Shown here: piece after piece, positions 1-13,600 of the stretch | Position numbering within the stretch: position 1 is the first letter of the stretch | Layout of the letters: the number at the start of each line of letters is the position of its first letter | Assembly: GCF_020382885.2 (NCBI RefSeq) | Contig: NC_058497.1 | Coordinates: forward strand, 23,552,330 to 23,616,329 | DNA length: 64,000 nt | Direction: 5' to 3' | Source of the DNA: Scatophagus argus | Lineage: Eukaryota; Chordata; Actinopteri; Scatophagidae | Translations under genes and position numbers: made by a program | Notes under the pieces: model-generated | Told to the model about the DNA's origin: nothing | Database searches by the model: none | The model's input: only the letters and a program-made list of their open reading frames with translations

Positions 1-18
1 GTACAAAAGGTTTAGGAC

Positions 19-3000
19 CTCTTTGATAATCTTGAGAAGAGTTGGCAGTTCCCTGGTAGAGATGATAAGGCAGCAGTCTGTGTAATGTGTCCTCAAAGGA
101 GTGGAAAGGAGCACTGTAGTTTGGGTGAAGCACTGAACCCTGCTGTTTCCTCAGCTGTTCAAGCATCCTGCAGTGGAACGTGTATAAAGAAATACTATTT
201 ATTTGAAAAATTACACTATTAGAGGTTACAATAAGCAATTAAAATGCATACCTGGCTTCTTTGCTGGGCTCTGCACTGAAAGGCATCTTTATTGTTGTTG
301 TCTGAAATGTGAACAAACACATGACTTTCAGGATGAATCTTAATCTTATTAGAAGTTGTTAGGACCTGACTAATGTGCAGTCAAACACCTTTACCTGAGT
401 GGGTACAGGAGCTGGCGGCTGTGGAGCAGGCATCTGAGTCAAACTAGCTCCTAACACCTGTATCTGCATGCCACCTTTCCCCAAAGTCATCCCTCCAACT
501 GAGCTGATCACCCCTGGCTTTGGCTGAACCTGTTGGAGGGGAAAAAAAATCATCAAACATGAAAGGAATACATTAATAAAAAAAAACTAAAATCACCTTA
601 AAACTCAGCATTGAATGGTAGAAAGAAGCACACAATGTCTAAAACCACAATGCCTGTCCTAGGAGGACTCTGTGATGTTACCCACCTGTGCAGGCTGGGT
701 AAGGCTTGCAGGAGTGACAGTCTGATTCACCATTGCTCCAGCTGGTCCTTGGGCTCCTGAGAATACCTGTAAGTCACTTGATGCTGAAACAGGAGGAAAC
801 AAATCATTACAAAGGAAAACAGCTCAAGGTCATTTTTGCATCATTACAAGTTAACTGCCCTAACCTGTAACAGGAGTTTTGACGAGCACTGGCGTCGGCT
901 GCAGCACCGAGGAAAGCTGAGCAGGCGCACCAGTGCTGGCTGCAGATGCAATCACCACTTTATCAACAGGCACATCTTGCTGGGAGCTGAACTGACTGGT
1001 GGCTTGAGGCTGTGGTTGAGGCTGTGGTTGAGTCTGTGGCAGAGCAGGCTGCTTGGTCTGCAGCAGGATGTTCTGCTGAACCTGAAAACACATTAGGACA
1101 GTTTACTTATACATTCTGTATGCAAGAAATTCTAGACAACAAAACTTGGTTTCCTAAAAGCCTACTAATCCAATCACCGGCTGGATATGATGCATTTAAG
1201 CCAACAGCACAGAAAATAACTTTAAGAGGTTTTCATTTAGAGAACGTTGTGGTGTACTGGTGAAAATTACCTGGTGCAGCTTATCCAGCAGCAGTTTCTG
1301 CTGAGGAGAGGGCTGGGTGATGCCTGACAGGGTCTGAATTTGCGCTCCTACTAATTGCAGGTGGTGCTGCTGCTCTGCTGTCAGGCCCTGAATGGGAACA
1401 TGGGCTTTCACTACAGCAGTAGCGGAAGTGCTCACAGGAGGAGCAGTAAACTGGTGCTGTGCAGGTGGTGCAGCAGGAGGCTTCGGTGACTGTGACATAG
1501 GAGGAATATCTTGTTGATAAGGGGCGGGCTGAGAAGCTGGCCGTGGCTGCGGCTGTAGCTGAACTTGAATGTGTGCCTGCTGGGGCTGCGTCTGTTGTGG
1601 CGGGCCTTGTGGAGCTGGTTGGGGGGACTCCGCTATTTGGTTATGGACAATAAAAAGCGGAGGGTGAGATGAGGGTGTGCATGAGCGGGAGGGGGTTTGA
1701 GACTGTGGCTGTGGCTGAGGCTGAGAGGGAGGATGCGACTGCTGTTGATGGTGTGGCGACTGGATCTGCTGGCTCAGAGTGAGAGGAGACTGGGAAGGCT
1801 GCGGGCTGTCTGCCACTGTGGGCGCTGTGGTGTGAGTAGTCAAGGCCGGTGAGGGGGACATGCCCTGGATCTTCAGGGGCTGTTTATGTCCACTGGAGGG
1901 TACCTACAGAAGTGGAATCACAATATACTGATATGCTTATCTGATTCAAGACTGCAAACAAAATTTCAACATAAGAGGAAATCAAGCACAAAAACACACA
2001 CATACACACACTGAGAGTTTTGCATACACACAGTACGTAGTAAATATGATTCTAGCACACTAAGCTCAAGATTTGACACTACATACAAAACAGGGCTGGG
2101 CGATAAGGCAGATTATAATCTTTTTGATGTCAATATATGCATTATGATATGGCAAATGTATGCATGATTATATATGTAAAATGCTTAAAATAATGTTTAA
2201 AACGATTACTTTTGGGATACAATACAATGATGCTTGTTGGGATTTAATCACACAAGCTCTTAATCTGTAAAAGGATAACAAAAGTCCACTGAAAATCAAG
2301 CACGAAAATATGGAATTATCGCCCAACCCCTATAGAAAATTACACAAACATGGGTAAAACAACACCAAACAATACAAAAGCAAAGTATTAGACTTTAAAA
2401 TCTAGTAGAAAAAAAAGTGGTAGAATCTACTGATTTTTTTTCTAGTGCTTGAAGAAGATTAGACATTAAAAGGGAGCAATGATCATCTGGAGAGCCAAAA
2501 AGAAAAACAGTTCACAAAAGCAAGAAGTCAAGAACTGCGGGCCTGTGATGGTGAAGTAGGGGGTGATCTGAAGGCTTCAGGGACTGGGGTCAGGGGAGCA
2601 TGTAATTATAATCTGGGGGGGTCATTACACTGGGCAGACTAGGGGTTACAAGGGGGCAGTGGCACTGCAAGCACATGAGTCTAAAAGAGAGGTGGAGGGT
2701 CGAGGGCTGTGGTTTGACTGATCGGTCAGTGGTCAGTAATGCGGCACATGAAAGTGAGCTGACTGAATTTGATTGAGCGGAGTGTTAGTAAAGAGATGCA
2801 CCAGCTGCACTTGGCACCTCTGTTTAGCATGAACATGGTTTTTGTATTCTGTTACAAAATACATACAGTAGAATGGATGAAAAACAAGCCAAATCCGTTT
2901 TACTATTAGCACAAGTAAATAAAAAATAATACTTAATTGCCAGTCCCACATTCTACAGATGTGCATACAGCTAAATACTGAAATGGCACATTGGATGACA

Positions 3001-6000
3001 CACAAAACATATCGACAACTGGAATGGTCATGCCTTTACACATAAAGCGATGCAAGAAACACACAGACGATGCAAGCGAATTAGTGATTTCTGAGCTTAG
3101 GAAATGCACAGCAACGCACAGTGAGAAGAATGGAAGCAATGACTAATGCAGAAGAGAAGTGCAGAGCAGTGATGGGGAAAGGTCAGATACCCTAACATTG
3201 TGGCAGCAGCAGCAGCAACAAGTGGGTGGGGCTCAACATAAAGGGGCATTTCTACCTGCTTTACCACTGCTGTCATGTGGGAGGGGCCAGGGGAAGGGCT
3301 GTGGCTCTGACCCACCCACGAGTCAGTTAATTGGCTGTCATGGACAGCAGGGGCCGGAGCAGTGATGCTGTTGCTGCTGACGATTACAGACGCTGGTACG
3401 CCCACAGAGGGGGTTGAGTCATTCTCTGTTTGGTGGTGCTGCTCCTGATAGGAGTATATTTACAATTTCAGGACGAGGAAGGGAAGGAGGAAGGGGATTG
3501 GAGGGAAGGGGGAGTAAAATAATAAACCAAAAAGGTCAGACCACGATGTCACTCCATGCATGTTACTTATTTTTATTTTGTTAACTGTACAAAACCAAAG
3601 CAACCATGCAAAGCATGAAACACTGACCTGTTGCAGGAACATCTGCAGAGACTCCTGGCTCAGGATCATACTGGAGCCCTGGTTGGTGAAGAGTAACCTC
3701 CCTGGACTGTGCTGAGCCTGAGGGGGGACCAGCCCCACTGCTGTGACGGAGCAAGAGGTGGGCACCGACATGGACGGAGAAGACGAGGGTACTGTGGTGG
3801 CTGTGGACACAGAGGAAGCTGTGTGCATGGTGAGGATAGAGGGCTGTGGTACATGCTGCTGAGTGGGATGAGCAGCCTGGTCTGTGGAGCTACCCAGCAC
3901 CGTAACACACTCTCCTGGCTGACCTTGTGCCATGGTTGCTGCTCCTGCACTGCTGCTGCTGGGGACTCCGCCTGGCTGGGGTTGTAGGGCTGGCTGAAGA
4001 CTGACTGCAGGGCTCAGCCCCTCCACCTGACTAAGCATGGTCAGGGAGTTCTGGATTGGCATGCCCTGTATTACTGTCTGGGCATGACCTGAGACAGTGT
4101 GGGTCTGTGTCTGGCTTTGACTCTGAGCCAGTGAGACAGGCATCTGAAAGAGGGTGGGTGTGCCCATCTGGCCAGGCTGGAGCTGAATGGGTCCAGACAG
4201 GATGTGGGCAGCCCCAGGGTGGCCCTGTGAAGTCAGCACCTGACCCAAGTTGATGTTCTGGTTTGCAGTTAAAATCTGGTTTGCAATGAGCTGTCCACCA
4301 GGACCCTGACTAGTTATGATGTGGCCCCCCGGGTGCTGGGTCAGGATCTGCCCACCTGCCTGTAGCTGCGGCAGAAGGAACTGGTGGTTCTGGCCTTGCA
4401 GAACTGTTTGAGAGGGAATAACGATGCTGCCTGGTTGGTTCAACAGGTGTACACTAAGGGGCTTTCCAGATGGTTGTGCTGCTTGCTGTTTGAATAGAGT
4501 TTGTTGAAACTGAGGGCCTTGTGTTGTGGCTTGAGTACTCAGGACAACATTAGAGCCTGGTTTTCCTGTCAAGAAGGCTACATTCTGAGCAGTAGAAACT
4601 GGAAGTTGCTGCAGCCCTAGAGCCTTGTGGGCATCGTTTTGCAGGGGCTGGGGTGCTGGCTGTGGCTGCTGCTGCTGTTGCTGTTGCTGTTTGAAGAGTT
4701 TCGGTTGAATGGATCCACCCTGAGGGGGTTTAGGCTGAATGGGTGTTGGTGTGCGCTGGATGATCACGTTCTGCATGATTTGACCTTGAGGTTGGGTCTG
4801 GGGTCCAATTCCTGAACTCAGAGGGGTACTGCCAAAGCCCACAAGCCCAGTAGGAGCAGTCATTGTGCCACCACTGCTGCTGTTTGTGCTGCTGACACAC
4901 ACAGCTGGTCCATTTAAAGCTGGAGATCCCAAAGTGGCTTTGTTACCTTGGATCAGAAGTCCACCCCCTGAGCCACCAAGCCCTGGCTGAGAACCAGCAC
5001 CTGATACCTCTGGCCCAGACTGGTGCAGCTGGTAACCACCCATGGCTTTAGCCAGGATAGGCTGCCCAGACTGATTGATAGTCATGACTGTAGGCTGACC
5101 CACAACCTGAATCTGTCCGATCCCCAAATGTCCAGACTGACTCCCATTAGGAAGAGCTTGGAGACTTGAAATGGGTTGAAGCGTCACATTTCCCAGGCCC
5201 ACAGGCTGCATAAATGGCTGAACACTAATGGCCTTGTTCATGACCTGGGGTTGCAGTTGAAGGCCCTGCTGAGCAAGCACTGATCCGAGCATATCAGCTG
5301 TGGCGTTGGGAGGAGTAGCAGTGGTGCTCGGGGCAGATCCTGGGAAAATTGCTGCTGCTCCCCCAACGCCAACGCCTATGCCTACACCAACAGCAGTGCC
5401 TCCAGCCCCAGAAAGGCTGGCATCAGGCAGTGTCTGAACCACCTGCGTAAGGCCTGGGATTCCAAAGGAGCCCAGGTCCAGCTCGGCCTCTGCCTCCTGT
5501 AGGCTTTGCTCTGTGATGTTGGCTTCAGCCAAGCTCTGCTGCAGGATGTCACAGGGCTCGTGATTTGTCCCAATGCCATTGCTCCCACCTTCACCACCTG
5601 GGGATCCTCCCAAGATGTCTTCATCCTCCAGAAAGTCCAAGTCAACACTGACCCTAGGCAGGCCTGTTGGCTCATTGGCCGACAGCTGGACTGCAGGCTG
5701 GACCTCTGGAACATGGCCCTTAAAGGGAAGAACAAAGGGAAAGACGAAAGAAGTGAAATCAGGAGATGGGTGAATTTTAATGACTACATGTGATGGCGAA
5801 GAGAGTAACTAAGCTAACACAGAAATGCGGACATGTAAAATCCCCACAAAACCTCGTCAAACTGCGGCAAATCAAAGCTTGTAGAGTGTATATATGTTAG
5901 TGGAAAGGGGGTATTTGGAGAAGCATGCTACATAGATGGAGAGAAAACAGAAGGAAGAGGATTGGGGGATTTTACTCACCCCAGTGGTAGAGAAGAACGA

Positions 6001-6788
6001 GCTGGTGGGGTCACTCGAACCATCCAAAAGGTCGTCAGTGTCCAACTACAGACACACCCACCCAGGATAGGACAGACAGAAACCAAAGGGACCCAAACCA
6101 GCAGGCAAAAGCCACCAAGACAGAGAAACATACAGACCATCAAACAGAGGAGGGGGGGCAAGGAAAGGACAGAACACAGTCCGGAGAACCGAGATTGTAA
6201 AGAACCAGTGAAAAAATAAGCGACAGAGGGGCAAAATGATAGGATTAACAGAGTTGGGAAGAGTTAGTATTAGCGTTTCACACTTTGTGAATAAGCCTAA
6301 TAAAAGGGGAAGGCAGGCTAAGACCATAAACAGTGCAATCAAAAAGCAGAGACGACCATTAAGCAGAGGAAGCAGTAAAATAAAACATAAAAATAATGAA
6401 AGCAGTGAAGGACGTGGGTTTCGGAGTTCAAAGTAACTTAAGCCCCAACTAAAACATGCACAATTAAGACTCCTCATCACATCAAGTACAGACCCACTTT
6501 ATTAGAAATACAAATAACGAGCCTAGCATATACATTTTCGTTCAACCTTTTTCCCCCTCTCTCTTTTATACTCACATGGGTCTCAGATCCATGAAGAAAG
6601 TCATTGAGAGCTTCTGGGTCACTGAAGGAAAAAAACAATGTGAAACAATGTGATTCACAACAGTGGTAGACAAGACAAACAGAGACAGCACACTGAACAG
6701 TTTGTTAAATATAAAATTGATCTTGCACTGCGTCAGCAATGACTTACCAAATTACATCTAGAAGGCACCTGCCGTCTTCATCATCCAT
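19..6788 (-). CDS. bicra: BICRA (GLTSCR1), non-canonical BAF complex subunit, 3' end cut by the window edge
   Basis: BICRA is the scaffold-like subunit that defines the GBAF/ncBAF chromatin remodeller and works in the nucleus with BRD9 and SMARCA4. Coding exons, all phase-compatible, read on the minus strand: 6788-6748, 6621-6576, 6045-5980, 5718-3628, 3444-3256, 1903-1271, 1081-865, 783-686, 529-395, 301-252 and 167 to about 19. About 1240 residues are visible; the human protein has about 1560. The start MDDEDGRCLLDVIC and the following DFLHGSE are nearly identical to human BICRA. So are the CDILQQSLAEANITEQ region, the SVQPFMQPVGLGNVTLQP segment and SVHLLNQPGSIVIPSQ. The last exons open the conserved GLTSCR1 domain (QQGSVLHPNYSAPFHSFEDT). 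Gln/Pro-rich low complexity fills the middle, including a polyQ run coded at 4661-4695. The sequence fits BICRA better than its paralogue BICRAL. The exact donor near position 19 is uncertain. Confidence 0.95.
2091..2332. repeat. Short non-autonomous DNA transposon (MITE, hAT-like ends)
   Basis: A stretch of about 242 bp in a BICRA intron begins CAGGGCTGGGCGATA and ends TATCGCCCAACCCCTA. The ends are imperfect terminal inverted repeats of about 16 bp, and the inside is AT-rich without coding potential. CAGGG-type ends suggest the hAT superfamily. No clear 8-bp target duplication is visible. Confidence 0.7.
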
Positions 6789-6793
6789 GACAA

Positions 6794-8846
6794 CTGTTAA
6801 AGGTGAAAAAGGTTTTAAAATCCACTGCTGATCTGTTTCATTATCAATACTTTATTAAAAAATAAAACATGACACAGTTAAAAAAATTCATCCATGCCCC
6901 AAATTAATATTAATGATGTGTACAGTTACTATTACACTGTTATAACTGCTGTTATAATTGTAACCACAGTCCTGACTTAATAATGCACAAATAATCAATA
7001 AAAATATGTATGTTTAGTGGTACAGTGATATTTGAGTGATGATTTGTAGTTATATTTTAAAAGGAGTTAGCAACTAATGATGACAAACAACTACAAAACT
7101 GCAAGACCCTTTTAAAATGCTTCTTTGCCTCAGCGAGACAAGGAGCAGCATCATCTGATTACACATAATTAATCTTTTTATAGTCAAAAAATTAAAATGA
7201 CATTTGTTGGATATTTTCAGTGAAGATATTTATAGCACAATTTATCATGGACGGTCCTTAAAGGAAGTAAACCTCTTTAAACCTCTATGGCTGTGCTGAT
7301 GCTGTACTACACACAACGCACAACCACTAACATCTTACTGTCAGATTGTGACTCTAGACTTTTTAATATATCACAGCAGTTGGGTTCAAAATAACTGAAA
7401 GCTCTTAATACCTCTGCGATAGTAAGGGTAATCGGCTGGTTAACAGCAACCTGGATCCTTAAACCTTGTTATTGTTCTAAAATAATTATTTAACAATTCT
7501 CCACCCCACACCAAATATATAAACCCTTAGTTTTATTGGTTCGTCTACATGTCCACATATTTATTTGTTTATTTTTGTTAAAAATCAATGCAAAGAGGGA
7601 ATAGTTTGGGTTTTTTTTAAGTCTCACATGCCTGTTTTTTTGTTTTGTTTTCACGCTCATATTACGAATGGTGACTCAAAATACTAAACCACTTATTGCT
7701 GTCAGAGTTGTCCGGAACTTGCTGTGGAAACTTGTGACAACAAAGCAGCAACTACAATAACAATTTTAACAGTGATATATAGGTGCCTTAGGTCAAGAAA
7801 ATTACGGTTACATTTTAACGTATAAACCCATCGTCACCGTGAGTTTTAACACGCCGTGTCTTCATATATACGCTCAGCAACTAGAAAACCTTTTCCTGTT
7901 ATAAACCCGTCAGTAGACCAAGCAGCAGTTGTGCTTTCTACACACCGAGAAACAGCGGATGGCAATAGACAACAAACTGAAAACGCGCGGTTTTCACGCA
8001 GCCTGGAAAGATTTCCCGTGCGGGCTCTCGCTCAATTCACCGCAAGTCTCAACAACTGTGCTCAGCACTCCCAGCAACAAAAACACATCATGTCACCAAA
8101 ATTTTCACGCAGACATCTAACCGTGGTTGTGAGGGGAAGCATATCCCCAGTTGCCGCTCTAAAAAGGCAGCGGATCGTAGCCATTACTCGGTCAGAGCAG
8201 TACCAGTGCGCAGGATATGAATGGAGACACTGCAAGCGGCTTGCTACATGCTAGCTGGTGTTTTCAAAGAGCTTTGCGTGCATATTTTGCCGATTCGTTA
8301 CAATACACAGCATTTAGCAGCTAAGCGACTTACTTAAGACTCAAATTTATTAAAACGGATCTTTTCAAAACGCCGTTTCACCCCTGCTTCCAGCATTTTG
8401 GTGCATCTGGGTTAAATTTCTTTAGCCTAGCTAGCTAGTCTGCTTAGCTAACCAGCTATCAACAAGACGTACAGCTAGCTTGAGCCTTTGACATTCAAAA
8501 CAAACCACTGAGTGACACAATTTTAACACTCATATTGTACAGTGGTATCTCGATTCAACTAAGGCAAGGTAGTAGTGTTTGCTTAGAAGTGTAAACGCGA
8601 TTGCGTAGCGAGCTATCTATCTCTCCTTGCAAGCAAAATATGAGTTAATGTTGGAATACTCCTGGATGAGGGGGGTATGCTTGGGAATTCGGTGGAAAAT
8701 GACTATGTTTGCCGGGTCGTGCAGCAGTGTGGCGTTTCAATTGCGGTAGCTGTGCAGTTTGTGGGTTCACTGCAGTACGCGAATATTGCAGCTTTGTTAC
8801 AGTTATTCGGATTAATAGAGAAATTGCTACATTGTAACAAACTCAC
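6794..8846. other. Probable first intron of BICRA
   Basis: This AT-rich stretch lies between the acceptor just upstream of the BICRA start codon (minus strand, AACAG ending at 6794) and a good donor at 8847. Its longest open frame (7856-8254 plus) resembles no protein I know. Around 8425-8480 it carries a run of GCTAGC/GCTAAC units. I see no other gene in it. Confidence 0.55.
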
Positions 8847-9075
8847 CCGAGACGATAGAGGTGCAGGCAGCGCGGGGTCTCCAGGACGGCCTCGCACGGG
8901 CTGCTGTACAGGACCCAACTACAGGCAGGAAACAGGAGACTTCCGTTTTGCCTGATTCAAATCTGTTCCTCGTCTGTGTGCCTCGGCTACTTTCTTGAAG
9001 GCTGAAGTTTTCGGGTGGTCGGTTCAGTGGTTTTTGTTTTAAAGAAAGACACTGTACTTGTGCTGGTGCGATCAA
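8847..9075 (-). promoter_or_regulatory. Probable BICRA 5' leader exon and promoter region
   Basis: On the minus strand the sequence reads CTCGG followed by GTGAGT at 8847-8841, a strong splice donor. It is preceded by a GC- and CpG-richer stretch (about 8850-8960) that is unusual for the surrounding AT-rich DNA. The next downstream acceptor is at 6794, directly before the BICRA start codon. Inference: this is a non-coding first exon with the transcription start just beyond it. Confidence 0.5.
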
Positions 9076-10439
9076 ACAACCACATCTAGTCGCTAAAGGT
9101 TCATGTAAAATGTTTCTCGATTTTTAAAAACATTAAGAAATGCCTGTAAACCTTGGTAAACAAGCAGGTCTTACATGGAGATATAACAATGGCAAGACAT
9201 TTACCACCAGAGAGGCGTTTTAAGCACACAGGCATTTTTTGAATTTTCAGATTTGGGGAAACTGGGGTTTGGTTGTTCTTTAAATTGTCTAAGAAGCTAT
9301 GGGGATTAACTGGTAGACCACATAAACAATGGGGAGGCTTGCACAGGTTTTTGTTTTTTATGACTGTCAAACCTAATTACAATGTTCAATTTGACAAAGT
9401 TAGGGACATTGGAAATTTGTGGACTAATTGCTGTTACGTACTGATAGAGCTGGACTGGGGCTGGAAACATGCATCCTCATCCAATGTTTAAACTGGGATC
9501 TGGAGCAACATGCAACACATGGTAGCCTTAGTGTCATGTTTTAGAAACGCTTTGCCGATCAGCACCCGAGAGGCTCATAACATGTCAAAAAAGAAGGAGA
9601 GGACCCCTAAACCTTTTAGTGACAAGGCTTTAGTCATTTAACATGACTCATTTCACATTCCTGAACAGGTGGCAGAGGAAATGCTGGTGGGTAAAGTGAA
9701 AGAATACAAAACGTAGCTGTCACCACATCATCTAACCACACAGCATCATTCACTGAATTTGTAGACTGCACTCTCCAAAATATTAATTTCAGCAGAGTTA
9801 ATAATCATCATGAGACGAGATAAACTAGACCTCTGAGTCAACTGTCTTTACATCATTAGTTTATATAATTGGTACATGATACATAGGCTTAGACAACTTA
9901 AATAATATGTAATAGTTTACACACCATGAATTTTCTAGGTTAGATTCTTCTCTCACAGTCCAAAACATGGTGATCCAGGTTTAAAGGTGTGAACACCTCT
10001 GTTACTCACTGACGACTTGTCAGCACCCTGCAACTTTTCAAAGCATAAAATGGATGTAGGCGACTATATAGGGGTAGTCTAATAGCATATTACTATTATT
10101 ATTATTATTATTATTTGTAGTTCACCACCATCAGGTACTCGTCCAGTGCTTAATGAATTAGTTGACCAAGAAAAGAGTTCAGCTAGATTTGACCAGTATT
10201 ATTTTATTTGGGCCATAAATTTATCAGAAGATGCCTTCATGTATGATCAGTAAAATTAACGCTGTGAGTTGGCAAAGAGATACAAATGGTATAGTCTAAC
10301 TGACAAGTTGTTGTCTGACTACATATAAAAACAATTAGTATTTTCGACCACAATCCAAGCCGTCGCGTGGGATATTTGGCTTATATATAGCACTAATGGT
10401 TTGTGAATTAAACTCTAATCACTTTTCAACAATTACATA
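9076..10439. other. Intergenic spacer between BICRA and NAPA
   Basis: This AT-rich DNA lies between two divergently transcribed genes. It holds an (ATT)n run at about 10090-10115 and a short, interrupted coding-like fragment near 9580-9720 described under findings. No intact gene is visible. Confidence 0.6.
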
Positions 10440-10680
10440 AGTCAACGCCTCCACGGTGGACACTCTAGCCAGGGTGGTGGGGAGCTTACGGCGAGCACCT
10501 GAACGCAGCAGCAGTGTTTCCACGACTCCCGTGTCACATGACAGAGGAGATGGTTACTTTGCGGCTGGTGATGTGACAAGGCGAACCCATTCTGCTGCTG
10601 CTGCTGCTAGCATTGGTTAGCAAGTTTGTTGACTTTCGCAATTCGTCGTTCCTCTTCAAAATCAGAGCAGTGACACGAAA
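10440..10680 (+). promoter_or_regulatory. NAPA promoter and 5' leader
   Basis: The 240 bases before the NAPA start codon are clearly richer in CpG than the spacer to the left. They include a CTG/GCTGCTG run and GCTAGC units near 10600-10620. Inference: a TATA-less housekeeping promoter with a short 5' UTR. No defined factor site is claimed. Confidence 0.5.
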
Positions 10681-13600
10681 ATGGACAACAGCGGGAAAGA
10701 AAAGGAAGCGATGGCTTTAATAGCTGAGGCTGAAAAGAAAATGAAGTCATCGCAGTCGTTTTTTGGAGCGCTGTTTGGGTGAGTATGTCAGTTAGCGCTA
10801 GCTACTGTTTAGCTAATTTTGTCAAGCTAAAGGCCAACTAAGCGGAAGGTGGCTAGCCGACCACTTACCACCAGATTCAGGAGGCAGGACAAAAAACAGT
10901 TTAGTTTCACCGCTGCAACACTGGGCTGCTTTGTATCGTACGTAGTTGTGGTCGATGATATGCGAGAGTGTCAGCGCTGTGGATTTTATGTGGCGTGCTG
11001 TGATACCTGCTGAACACCTATCTGAGAACAATTAAAGGTGAAGTAGAGATGTATGCAAAAACGAGGGTCATTTACACAACGCTGATTGTATCTTTGAGAG
11101 GACGGCTTTACCATATCAGGTACTGATGAGGTTTTAATCAAAGATCAGTCAAGTAGCATTTCAAGGGATTCTTTCTTTATCTACGGCTATTGTGCTGCTA
11201 TAGCGCCAGCTACTGGGGACATTTCGCATGGCCACTCAATCGTTAGGCGCTGTCACATGTCCATCACATTTGTTTACAAGAGCAGGATGAAACGGATTTG
11301 TGAGTTTTGTCAGATTTAGTGAGATATTAAGTTTTGAAATCAGCTGAAATGATTCAGTTGGGTTTTTATTGGACTCAGAGGTTTGCAGGCATGTGCACAC
11401 TGAGTATGACAGTAACAGCTGTATTTTTGAAATCTCTTGAATGTACTTCTGTTCCGGTGATCAGCATCACTGCAAAGCGCCCGTGTTTGCCAAAAGGATC
11501 ATTTGTGACTGTCTTCAGTTTGTCCAGAAGCACGCAATGTGTAAATTACGAAAAGTTTACGCCGGACTGTAAAGCTTGAAGCTACAAGCGTCCATGTGAT
11601 TGTGTCTTGGCCATTATCATGGTGTTAGTAAAACTATTTATCTGATATCAATGTACTGAGAATAATAATGCTGTTGAATGTAGCATCCTGTATGTAATAA
11701 TCAGATTGATGATCAGCGTATTAAAGTGTATTTCAGACAGAACCTGTCGAGCTGAGTGAACAGCGAATGCCTCTCAGTCGTTCTGCAGGCCCACAATATC
11801 CTTTACATGATCATATCAGGCTGATGATGCAAAAGTATTATAGCACTTTGTTTGTTAACGTCACCCAGTAATGTGTATGAATCTTGTTTAACTAAACGTG
11901 TGCTGTTGCGCAGGGGTTCCTCCAAGATGGAAGAGGCCTGCGACATGTATGTGAGGGCTGCAAACATGTACAAGATGGCCAAAAACTGGAGCGGTAAGAG
12001 TAAATGTTACATGATGAATGAACAAGGGTTAATGATCGCCTTTTTCCTTGTTTAGGTCAGACTTCAGTCCTCCTAACCTAACGCGAAACATTTTCTTTTC
12101 AGCTGCGGGAAATGCGTTCACCCAAGCTGCTCGTCTTCACCTTCAGATGCAGAGCAAACACGATGCTGCAACTAACTTCATAGATGCAGGAAACGCCTTC
12201 AAAAAAGCAGATCCACAAGGTAATGATTACTCATCACCACTCTTGAGCTACGTGAGTGCTGAAGTTCACCCGTAATGCTTGTTTTACAAACTGCTGTGCA
12301 TTATTCAGGTCTCTGTCTACTGTGCGTTTAGCAAATGGGAATGTGGACCGAATGCTTTGCACCTGAGAGAAATATAAATAAATAAATGACATCAAGCTCA
12401 GTCGTGTGGTCGACATGTCTTAGTCATATTGTTAAACTGACTCTGTGCATGAAACCTGCACTTTACCTGACTCTAATTTTGTTTGCTCTTCCTTGGTTCT
12501 TATATAAATGCACATTCTCTTTGTTTCAACAGAGGCCATAAACTGCCTAAACCGAGCTATTGAGATATACACCGACATGGTGAGTCTGTGAGCAGGGAAC
12601 TCTTCTTCGAAAAGTCTGTTTGTAATGTTGAGCATCAGATTTACTTTACTTACTTTACGTAACGTGACACGCCTCCTGCTGATCCCTCCGCTCATGTGTT
12701 TTCTGGTTTCAGGGGCGCTTCACCATCGCAGCCAAACATCACATTAGCATTGCGGAAATATATGAGACAGAGCTGGTGGACATTGACAAGGTGAAATATC
12801 ATTTTACATGTGACTTCTATTCTTGCTTCTAATTTAATTGTGTGTATTGTTTTGAACTGTGAAGTAATCTTGTCTGGATTGTGAGTGTGGGGAAGCTCTG
12901 CTTTCAGCTTATATCCAATTTCCATTCCAGGCCATTGCACATTATGAGCAGGCAGGGGATTATTACAAAGGTGAAGAATCCACCAGGTGACTATTTTATG
13001 TTTTACAGACTCATATTTTCCATTTTTTTCCTTCAAGTTTGTTTCTAATTATTTTTTTATTTCATGATTGTGCAGTTCAGTTACTGTGTGGCCTTTGACC
13101 CTTGATTTCTGTGACTGAGAAGTTTCCCCTTATGCCTTTCAGTTCAGCCAACAAGTGCCTTCTGAAAGTAGCAACCTACGCCGCTCAGCTGGAGCAGTAC
13201 CCAAAAGCGATTGAGATCTATGAACAGGTGCGATCATGCTCACCAGCAGTCTTTGTCTCAACATGTTATCAGTTGCTTCAGGTATGGGCTTAAATTAGTC
13301 TCAGACCCGGCTCACGTAGAATCCAGGTGCATGCGTTCGGCACGAGCACACCGAACGGTATCGTACCGTATTTTTATTTCTGATCTCTGTGCCGTACACT
13401 CAGCACTCATCGATCATCTGTGCAAGGTGATGTTTGCTTTCCTACCGTGAAATAATTATTGCTTTACATAGAGCAAATGGAATCTATACCTTTAAACAAT
13501 ATTAAAATGGGGTCTGTGAAACCACCTTCAAAGTGCCTGAAGTTGACTTGATGAGTGAGTGAGTTGGGCAGTTGGGAGGCCGTGGGGAGATTCATGGTCA

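Noticed and set aside
836-1096. Plus-strand open frame opposite a BICRA exon, Leu/Trp-rich
   Set aside because: It mirrors the Gln/Pro-rich BICRA exon and has no start context, splice partners or similarity.
6046-6480. Minus-strand frame rich in Leu/Phe that could look like a membrane protein
   Set aside because: It lies in a BICRA intron, overlaps a proven exon in another frame, and is explained by pyrimidine-rich DNA.
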